From the NCBI GenBank assembly GCA_002336895.1, contig DDFC01000037.1, forward strand, positions 1 to 47,581: a stretch of DNA of 47,581 nucleotides, written 5' to 3'. Shown here piece by piece: positions 42,092-47,581 of the stretch (position 1 is the first letter of the stretch; every line of letters begins with the position of its first letter). The notes beneath the pieces are model-generated. The model searched no databases and was not told where the DNA came from. It saw only the letters and a list, made by a program, of their open reading frames with translations. The DNA comes from Verrucomicrobiaceae bacterium UBA1938. Its GTDB lineage: Bacteria > Verrucomicrobiota > Verrucomicrobiia > Verrucomicrobiales > Verrucomicrobiaceae. The position numbers and the translations under genes were made by a program.

Positions 42092-42906
42092 ATGAAATTC
42101 ATAACATTACCGTGCATGATTTTGCTCAATTTGCACCTTGTTCACGCCGAATTGGTTCCCATCAAAGACCCAGAGCTGGATTACATCAGAACGCCAGAAA
42201 CAACGAGATTGGAATGGGGTATTAGCCCGTCGGAATACATTATTCGCCTCAATGTTGATTTGGACAACACTGGCAACAAAGCAATATTATTGACGTTCAA
42301 GGGAATGGGTTCAAAAGGCGGCCCAGTGTGGACTGCGTATGCCCCAGTTGCATCCGGCTATGTTAGAACTGACGGAATCCAATTTCGAGAAGACTTTTAT
42401 CGTGCTGGCAAAGTACCAGAAGTCAATCCAACCGGGGGTCTGGTGGCTTTGTATCCAGGTAAAGGAGGAGGGAAACTTGTTAAATACTCTCTTAACGAGG
42501 TTGGAATGCTCATTGGAGAAGATGTAATGAATTTGGACTACGAAAATCCAGATCATCAACAGCTGTTTAAACGGGTGTTTGGCCGCAATTTGAGTGAAAT
42601 GATGCCAGACGAGTTCTTCAATAAATTATCGCACCAAGTCATCGAAGTGAAGTCGATTGAAGCTCGGGCCGTTGCACAACCAAGGGGTGAAAACACAGCA
42701 GCGCCCCCCCAAAAACTTCACAGGAGGCAGGTCCTGCTCTGCCAGTCAAGCCTCCATCGCCCACGAAAGCACCAGAAGCGAAGCCCACACCAACGATCCT
42801 TGGCGAAGAACCGGTTTCATCGGCACAATGGAGCATCATGGTGCTGTTGGTTTTGGGAGCTGGTGGGCTGACGTGGGTGCTGCTGAAGCGACGTGCGAAA
42901 AAATGA
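42092..42906 (+). pseudogene. Exported C-terminally anchored protein, frameshifted at a C tract
   Basis: The frame starts with a signal peptide (FITLPCMILLNLHLVHA) and a domain of about 190 residues with AT-rich codons. At the CCCCCCC tract near 42714-42720 the reading frame changes. As it stands it ends at 42871 in a Gly/Arg/His-rich non-protein tail. Adding one C restores a frame that runs through a Pro/Lys-rich linker (PALPVKPPSPTKAPEAKPTP) to a hydrophobic helix (WSIMVLLVLGAGGLTWVLL), a basic KRRAKK tail and a stop at 42904-42906. This is the same signal-domain-linker-anchor topology as the genes at 41138 and 44857, so the frameshift is real and recent, or phase-variable. It is probably a second immunity-type gene of the cassette. 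Confidence 0.75.
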
Positions 42907-43110
42907 TGCCAGCCATTTAGCAGATTGATTTCGCACGAACATTTCATTTTCAGCACGCTGAACCAGCGTTGGCCGGCTGGCAGCGGCGCGGGTTTTGAGA
43001 CCAGGTCTGGCACGTGGGCAGTCCCGGATGGCGCCCCTGCTCCGTCCCCCTCTTTGACTGGACAGGTGATAAGCTCTCCGAACTGGTCCAAGATCAGCGA
43101 CACATCCACT

Positions 43111-43201
43111 CCGTGAACATGCTCTGCGTAGGCGCAGCGAAGGTCTTGTCGAGCCTGGCGAGACAAGACCGCAGCGCAGCCGCAGCAGAGCATGTTCACG
43201 G
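43111..43201 (+). repeat. Large nested hairpin in the IS3 leader
   Basis: Perfect 17-base arms (43111-43127 and 43185-43201, outermost bases CCGTGAACATGCTCTGC) enclose a second perfect nine-base stem, GGTCTTGTC/GACAAGACC (43142-43150 and 43162-43170). The 91-base structure ends 56 bases before the orfA start. It looks like a small palindromic element inserted into the IS or a regulatory hairpin. Confidence 0.75.
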
Positions 43202-43257
43202 TCGCCGCCCCCATCCTTTTGCCGTCCTCACCCACACTCACACCGGAGGCTTTTGCC

Positions 43258-43629
43258 ATGAGTAAATCCAAGCACACCCACACGGAGCCCCACGCTGAAC
43301 TCGATGCCGATGCTGAAAGCCCGCAGCGCTGGACGGCCAAGCGCAAGGCCGCGCTGATCATCGATATCCTCCAAGGCAAGACGACGGCCGCCGAGGCCGC
43401 ACGCCAGCACGCGCTCACGCTGGCTGAGATCGAGCAGTGGAAGGATGACTTCATCACCCAGGGCACCGAAGCCCTGCGCAGTCATCCGCGAGATCTGGCC
43501 CAGCAATTCGAAGCACGGGAGAAGACCTTGCTGGCCAAGGTCGGCGAACTCACCCTGCATGTGGACATTTTAAAAAAAGCTCACCGCTATCAAGGCAAGG
43601 ACTTGCCGGAAGGGATTTGCCAGCATTGA
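43258..43629 (+). CDS. IS3-family transposase OrfA
   Basis: The 123-residue first protein of the insertion sequence. A charged, disordered start is followed by a helix-turn-helix region: RWTAKRKAALIIDILQGKT, AAEAARQHALTLAEIEQWKDDFI. A leucine-zipper-like end (LLAKVGELTLHVDILKKAHRY) follows, as in OrfA proteins that bind the terminal repeats and dimerise. Usually OrfB is made by -1 frameshifting; here the stop is one base before the orfB ATG (TGAAATG) and orfB is not in the -1 frame, so reinitiation is more likely than slippage. The start at 43258 follows the 91-base hairpin. Confidence 0.85.
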   Translation: MSKSKHTHTEPHAELDADAESPQRWTAKRKAALIIDILQGKTTAAEAARQHALTLAEIEQWKDDFITQGTEALRSHPRDLAQQFEAREKTLLAKVGELTLHVDILKKAHRYQGKDLPEGICQH

Positions 43630-43630
43630 A

Positions 43631-44533
43631 ATGAATCGTTCAGGCTGGCTATCTCGCTGCGCTCGGTTCGTGGTAGCCATGCACAACCAGCTCATCGCAG
43701 AGGGATCCCAGGTGCCTGTCAGCGTGCTCTGCCGCTTGCTCGGCGTCGCACGCTCCACCACCTACTACCAGCCGCATGCTCGCCACCTCGAACCACACTG
43801 CGACCCGGTGTGCGTGGAGGCCGTGCGCGCTGTCATCCAGGCTCATCCCACCTACGGCGTGCGCATGACACACGCACGCCTCACCAAGGGCCTGGGCATG
43901 GTGGTCAACCGCAAGAAGGTCCACCGTATCATGCGCCTGCACCGCTGGACCTGCCGCCAGCGGCGCATCGGGCGCACGCCGCGCGTGGAGCACCGCAAGT
44001 CCATCGCCCCGGCCCCCAACCAGCGCTGGGCTACCGACATCGCTTCGGTGGACTGCGGCCAAGACGGCTGGTGCGCCTTTGTGCCGGTCATCGACTGCTG
44101 CTCACGTGAAGTGCTCGGATGGGAACTGGCCCACACCGCACGCGCCAAAACGGCGGAACGTGCGCTGGAAGAGGCCCTGCTGCAGCGCTTTGGCACCACC
44201 CGTGGCGCTCCCGCAGGCCTCACCCTGCGCCATGACAACGGCCTGGTCTTCGGCTCGCGCGCCTACCGCGCGCTGGTCCGGGATTACGGCCTCAAACAGG
44301 AATACATCGCGCCCTACACGCCCGAACAAAACGGGCTGTGCGAGCGCTTCATCCGCACCTTCAAAGAGGAATGCACCTGGCAGCACCGCTTTGACAACTT
44401 CGCCGCCGCAAAAGCGATCATCGCCAGATATATCAAACACTACAACACCCAGCGCACCCACTCCGCCCTCAAGTACAACACCCCACGCCACACCTATCTC
44501 ACCCTATGCCCCCCCCATCAACAAGCTGCCTGA
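43631..44533 (+). CDS. IS3-family transposase OrfB (DDE integrase core)
   Basis: A 300-residue transposase catalytic subunit. An N-terminal HTH_21-type region (PTYGVRMTHARLTKGLGMVVNRKKVHRIMR) precedes the rve integrase core. The DDE residues are the Asp in WATDIASVD, the Asp in LRHDNG and the Glu in EQNGLCERFIRTFKEE, where the usual D-35-E spacing is visible. The end YIKHYNTQRTHSALKYNTPRHTY is typical of IS3 OrfB. The frame looks intact, so the element could still be active. It begins one base after the orfA stop. Confidence 0.92.
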   Translation: MNRSGWLSRCARFVVAMHNQLIAEGSQVPVSVLCRLLGVARSTTYYQPHARHLEPHCDPVCVEAVRAVIQAHPTYGVRMTHARLTKGLGMVVNRKKVHRIMRLHRWTCRQRRIGRTPRVEHRKSIAPAPNQRWATDIASVDCGQDGWCAFVPVIDCCSREVLGWELAHTARAKTAERALEEALLQRFGTTRGAPAGLTLRHDNGLVFGSRAYRALVRDYGLKQEYIAPYTPEQNGLCERFIRTFKEECTWQHRFDNFAAAKAIIARYIKHYNTQRTHSALKYNTPRHTYLTLCPPHQQAA

Positions 44534-44568
44534 ACAACAATGGCTCTTGTCCAACTTCGAGGGGAGCA

Positions 44569-44847
44569 TTACATCACGGCATAGGGCACATTGATTTTGC
44601 CCATCAGCTGCTGCGAGGTGGTGCCCAGCGTCAGAGGCCAGGGGCCGCCCCCGCCACCACCATCATCTCCACCGCCGCCACCACCGCCGCCACCACCGCC
44701 GTCTGAGTTCACGCTGAGCATGAGATTCTGCACGGCGCTCTGGCCGATGGAGTCCGTCACCTGCACGGTGAAGCTGCCGCTGCCCACCAATGCCGCCATG
44801 CCCGAAAGGCTGCCGCTGATGTCCAGGCTGAACCCGTCCGGCAGCAT
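44569..44847 (-). pseudogene. Orphan Ig-like (He_PIG-type) fragment, 3' end cut by the IS3 element
   Basis: A 92-codon open frame beginning mid-domain: LPDGFSLDISGSLSG, then SGSFTVQVTDSIGQSA and LMLSVNSDGG match the second half of a putative Ig (He_PIG) domain. A poly-glycine linker with two Asp residues follows, and the frame runs into the IS right end, which supplies the stop codon (TAA, 44569-44571). It lies in the same reading frame as the neighbouring anchor-protein gene, immediately after that gene's stop. It looks like a leftover of a large secreted protein whose front was replaced by the upstream cassette. Confidence 0.7.
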
Positions 44848-44856
44848 TTCGTTTTG

Positions 44857-45783
44857 TCAATTATTTGCCTGACCCCGCTTCCTCCAGAAAAGTACCGCGA
44901 CCATGATTGCCGCAACGAAAATGACTGGCAGATAGTCATTGAAGCTCATAGGCTTGCTCTCAGTCGCGGATTTTCTTGTGGAAACCACCGTGGAACTTGT
45001 GGCTAGTTGCGTCTTGCTTGGAGATGCGGGTGGTGCATCTGAGGCACGGCTGTCCAGCCCCAATGAGCTGGCTGTGTCATATCCATGTTCAATCAAAAAA
45101 TCGGCATAAGAGCGCCAAACGGGACATGAATGTTTGGCCGTGAACTCCCGCACATCTGCAAAAGATGCTCGTTGCTTGGCTTCGTCGGTCCATCTGGCGA
45201 TATGTGAGGCCATCGGGTGTGGACTGGCGTACACACGCACCAGTCGAGTGATCGGCTTAAGGTCAGCCACCTCACCCTGATGAGCCAGATATGACACAAT
45301 CACACTCGTCTCGCTAACATTGGAGGTATTATACACACCGCGCTCCATTTCATCGACCAGCCATGACAAACGAGCCTTCACCACCGGCAGCATCATCGGG
45401 GCTGCTTCATGATCATATGTGAGAGACCTAGGAATACTCTCTTTCATGGGCGAGACAGTGTCTTGCGGAAATCTGTCATCCACGTACATCCAGATGAGTG
45501 CCTGTGCGGTGGCTTCTTTTTGTCGGGCCATGAACCGCATCGCTTCCAATGCCTCATCACTGTAGCTGGCTTTGTCAGCTTCTGTGCGTATCCTTTCCCT
45601 TCTCTCAATCAAAGTCTGCCGAGCCGACAAAATGGCTTGATAAGCTTCCGCTGAGATCGGGCGCAGACCTTGAATGGCCTCAGCCGCCCAGGCCGGCACG
45701 GGGACAGGTGGCTGTTGAGCAGACAGAGGCGAAGACAGCAAGAGCTGCCATCCCAACACTGTAGATGCAAATAATCGTCTCAT
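44857..45783 (-). CDS. Exported, C-terminally anchored protein coupled to a metalloprotease gene; immunity candidate
   Basis: A 308-residue protein with a Sec signal (MRRLFASTVLGWQLLLSSPLSA), a largely helical periplasmic domain (AILSARQTLIERRERIRTEA, MRFMARQKEATAQALIWMYV), a Ser/Thr/Lys-rich linker and a single C-terminal helix (YLPVIFVAAIMVAVLFW) with the basic tail RKRGQ. The topology equals that of the proteins at 41138 and 42092. Its ATG overlaps the stop of the upstream metalloprotease-type gene (ATGA), the same coupling as in the plus-strand cassette. An inhibitor or immunity protein facing the periplasm is the natural guess. It has no recognised domain family. Confidence 0.72.
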   Translation of the reverse strand: MRRLFASTVLGWQLLLSSPLSAQQPPVPVPAWAAEAIQGLRPISAEAYQAILSARQTLIERRERIRTEADKASYSDEALEAMRFMARQKEATAQALIWMYVDDRFPQDTVSPMKESIPRSLTYDHEAAPMMLPVVKARLSWLVDEMERGVYNTSNVSETSVIVSYLAHQGEVADLKPITRLVRVYASPHPMASHIARWTDEAKQRASFADVREFTAKHSCPVWRSYADFLIEHGYDTASSLGLDSRASDAPPASPSKTQLATSSTVVSTRKSATESKPMSFNDYLPVIFVAAIMVAVLFWRKRGQANN

Positions 45784-47297
45784 GGGTTTATTGGAATCGC
45801 GTATGGAGTACGTCTTCTGATATAGTTGAGGTCTGTTAGCATCCAATGCTTTGACTTCTCACCCTCGAAGCCAAACATGTTCCCTGATTTGTTCATTACA
45901 TGATACTTTTGCAGCCGGCTGCCTGTTTCAGCCTCTGTTCCATCCACATAATCACCCGCCACGGTGGTATGGCCAATCCCACGCAAAACATGTCCTATCT
46001 CATGGGCGGGCACATGTCCTAAATAGGTTGCATCATCATTTTGCAGATATTTTAGGTATACAAATATTAGATCGGGCCTTCCTTTTGTATACCAAGTTTG
46101 AGCAAACGTAACACTGTCATCCCCATTTAGGTCATCCGCATCATTATAGTTTTTGTCCACAAACACAATTTTGATTGTGTCACTATCGTACCCTAATTGA
46201 TCCACCCAGCCGGCAATCGTTAGCACATTTCCCAGATGCACCTTGCCATCAGGCATTTCAGAGGCCCATTGATCTGAAGAAAGAGTGCCCAGGCTTTGAC
46301 TTTCCATTTTCACATGCAAAGGCGCGTATATTTCAGGTGTGCGCGCAAAGAACTGCAGAATGGCATCTGCATCACCCAAGCGGATTGGTCCTGTAAGAAT
46401 AGGCGCAATTTTAAATTTATGTGTAAACCTGCGAATCGGGAATTCATGGGTCCGAGCACCCAATGAAGAGCCACTACAGACTATCTTTCCACCAGGCCAA
46501 CCAATGAATGTAGGATCGTCATCATTGCCGTCAAATGTCCCATTCCCGGCCCATTGGTCATCGTCTTGATCTGCCACGATGACTATTGGAAGAGACTCAA
46601 ATTGGCCTGGCGATGTTTCTTTGAATGTCACATCGGCACCTTCATCATCGTACGAATACCCAGTTGAGATTGGAGTGCCCTGAGATCCGGTTGTACTGAT
46701 GTGAACTTTAACTCTTCCCTGGCCGGTTTTTTCCGGAATGGGCAGGCGAATGATTATTCTATCTGGATCCTCAGAGGGAAAGATAGATGACTTTAGAAGA
46801 CGTCCATAATCGTCATTGGTTCTGGGGCTTGCCCAGCGCGATATGCGGACGTCTGACACTGTTGCTAAGCTTCCAACGTTGCCCTCGGTGCTGATCACAG
46901 GCTGCATTACCTCCACCGGCATCAAAGTCTTCACCTCCATGTCCGGCCTGAGCTGAATGGTGCCCTGGCTGTCGCCGCCTTGCATGGAGATGGTGCGGCC
47001 TTTGGGGATGGTCACTGACACCGTGCGGTAGGTTTTGGGTGCGGCGGAGCTTGAACTGCCGGTGCTCAGCAGGAAGGTAAACGTGGTGTCCTCCTTCACC
47101 GGCTTGGAGGACCGCATGCGCACATCCGTCCAGCTGCCCACCACAAAACCTTTATACCTGCTCGTGCCAGCGCTCACCGAGTCGGTGCTGGACTGACCTG
47201 CCACAAAGGCAGCTCTGTCGATTCCATCCATCACCACCGATAATGCAGGACCATCCCCCTGTGCGTCAATGATGCTTTTCACCTCCTCCGGGCTCAC
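45780..47297 (-). CDS. Metalloprotease-type toxin-like protein, 5'-truncated by an insertion sequence
   Basis: About 506 codons of genuine sequence remain; the frame stays open to 47468, but beyond 47297 it runs through the insertion sequence in antisense. The N-terminal remnant has a V-S-P-E-E-V-K start, then beta-rich Verrucomicrobia surface-protein sequence (RYKGFVVGSWTDVRM, SMQGGDSQGTIQLRP). The C-terminal 150 residues hold a zinc-protease-like motif HEIGHVLRGIGH (about 74 residues from the end), one residue longer than the standard metzincin HExxHxxGxxH. A Met-turn-like YHVMN lies 25 residues later. Composition turns AT-rich towards the C-terminus, as in the plus-strand toxin gene. The downstream anchor-protein gene overlaps by ATGA. 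The full-length N-terminus lies beyond the insertion, outside what can be seen. Confidence 0.72.
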   Translation of the reverse strand: MSPEEVKSIIDAQGDGPALSVVMDGIDRAAFVAGQSSTDSVSAGTSRYKGFVVGSWTDVRMRSSKPVKEDTTFTFLLSTGSSSSAAPKTYRTVSVTIPKGRTISMQGGDSQGTIQLRPDMEVKTLMPVEVMQPVISTEGNVGSLATVSDVRISRWASPRTNDDYGRLLKSSIFPSEDPDRIIIRLPIPEKTGQGRVKVHISTTGSQGTPISTGYSYDDEGADVTFKETSPGQFESLPIVIVADQDDDQWAGNGTFDGNDDDPTFIGWPGGKIVCSGSSLGARTHEFPIRRFTHKFKIAPILTGPIRLGDADAILQFFARTPEIYAPLHVKMESQSLGTLSSDQWASEMPDGKVHLGNVLTIAGWVDQLGYDSDTIKIVFVDKNYNDADDLNGDDSVTFAQTWYTKGRPDLIFVYLKYLQNDDATYLGHVPAHEIGHVLRGIGHTTVAGDYVDGTEAETGSRLQKYHVMNKSGNMFGFEGEKSKHWMLTDLNYIRRRTPYAIPINP

Positions 47298-47298
47298 C

Positions 47299-47581
47299 TG
47301 TTGCCTCAAAAGTTTTGACACCCGGGGAAGCAGGGATGGGCATGCGGGGAAAGGACGTTGACTCAAAAAGGATGACACCGGCAACCCAAGTCGATGTTCA
47401 TGAGTCAAAAAGTCAGAGAAGAGATGCTGCCGCGTCTGCGGCAGCGGTATGTCAATCGCGGGCGGCAAGGCCGCTCACGCATGATCGACGAGCTGTGCGA
47501 ACATTTCGGTTATAGCCGCAAGCACGCCATCAAGCTGCTATGCGCCCGCACAGGCTGGGGCGGTGACCCAGCCGTGCGCAA
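47299..47581 (+). mobile_element. Left end of a second insertion sequence, running off the window
   Basis: The end is placed at TGTTGCCTCAAAAG because a related 25-base motif (GTTG-x-CTCAAAA...TGACACC) recurs at 47356-47380, as expected for transposase-binding repeats near an IS end. The transposase gene starts at 47400. The family is probably ISNCY or IS481-like; the right end is not in the window. Confidence 0.55.
47400..47581 (+). CDS. Transposase/integrase, partial (N-terminus only)
   Basis: The first 60 codons of a gene cut by the window end. The sequence starts MSQKVREEMLPRLRQRY and continues through GRSRMIDELCEHFGYSRKHAIKLL, a helix-turn-helix typical of integrase-core transposases of the ISNCY/IS481-like groups. 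The catalytic domain is outside the window. ATG at 47400; short repeated sites at 47299 and 47356 precede it. Confidence 0.72.
   Translation, partial: MSQKVREEMLPRLRQRYVNRGRQGRSRMIDELCEHFGYSRKHAIKLLCARTGWGGDPAVR

Larger units (their letters stand above)
43038..44573 (+). mobile_element. IS3-family insertion sequence, two open frames, no target duplication seen
   Basis: A 1536-base element. The left end TGCTCCGTCCCCCTC...TGGACA and the right end (read inwards) TGTAATGCTCCCCTC...TGGACA align without gaps over the TG and CCCCTC positions, giving IS3/IS150-type terminal repeats. It carries orfA (43258-43629) and orfB (43631-44533). Flanks (CCCC before, TCAC after) do not show a target duplication, so the element may have taken part in a rearrangement. 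The right end cuts an Ig-like gene fragment on the minus strand. The left boundary is less certain than the right. Confidence 0.65.

Noticed and set aside
43566..43580. A-AAA-AAG slippery site in IS3 orfA for programmed -1 frameshifting
   Set aside because: orfB is not in the -1 frame relative to orfA, and its ATG follows the orfA stop by one base, so reinitiation fits better.
44640..44705. GGC/GGT-type trinucleotide tract as a microsatellite or structural element
   Set aside because: It codes in frame for a poly-glycine linker of the Ig-like fragment, a common feature of Verrucomicrobia secreted proteins.

Overview
The window looks like a chromosomal segment of a Gram-negative member of the Verrucomicrobiota, close to Verrucomicrobiaceae/Prosthecobacter-type bacteria. 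The basis is high GC with many long antisense shadow frames, weak or absent Shine-Dalgarno sequences, a Tat-exported DUF1552 protein, lipid A (LpxI) and lipoprotein (Lnt) functions, a G-type prepilin, many Verrucomicrobia-style secreted proteins (including N-x-GQLK repeats), and several families of small palindromic intergenic repeats. The taxonomic call is inference; no rRNA is present.

Region 1 (1-22 kb) is ordinary core genome in short operons: a membrane protein, a DUF1552 protein, a DUF6580-like membrane protein, a glutaredoxin, an RRM RNA-binding protein, a LuxR-type regulator, dusB, scpA, rlmF, lnt, tRNA-Asp with its own terminator, pdxJ-acpS, and coaD-yceD-rpmF. Intergenic spaces carry at least three families of inverted-repeat, MITE-like elements (copy pairs at 2804-2962/7419-7656, 10104-10222/20405-20524 and 11024-11145/13925-14019). 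Several of these sit a few bases after a stop codon.

Region 2 (23.2-28.7 kb) is a compact, visibly AT-richer accessory module between housekeeping genes. A 1391-residue NACHT/STAND-type NTPase has a PD-(D/E)XK-like nuclease at its C-terminus. It is transcribed divergently, across only 36 bp, from an overlapping pair made of a winged-helix antitoxin/regulator and an AbiEii-like nucleotidyltransferase. A palindromic site overlaps the NTPase start codon in the shared promoter. This is my best candidate for an undescribed defence system.

Region 3 (28.7-34.5 kb) returns to core genes: truB-nrnA, a small unknown protein, lpxI, a prepilin-like gene with terminator, an N-acetylmuramoyl-L-alanine amidase and a small membrane protein.

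Region 4 (35-47.6 kb) looks like a polymorphic-toxin/secreted-effector locus. Two giant exported proteins lie in tandem. The second has GQLK repeats, calcium-binding DxDxDG repeats, an Ig-like domain and an abruptly AT-rich C-terminal DUF6973-like domain. It is followed, with ATGA overlap, by a signal peptide plus C-terminal-anchor protein. A second protein of that topology follows, broken by a one-base contraction in a C tract. On the other strand is a similar cassette: a metalloprotease-type C-terminal domain, again ATGA-coupled to a protein of the same anchor topology. An IS3-family element without target duplication, an orphan Ig-like fragment and a second insertion sequence that decapitates the metalloprotease gene show that this end of the window has been rearranged.
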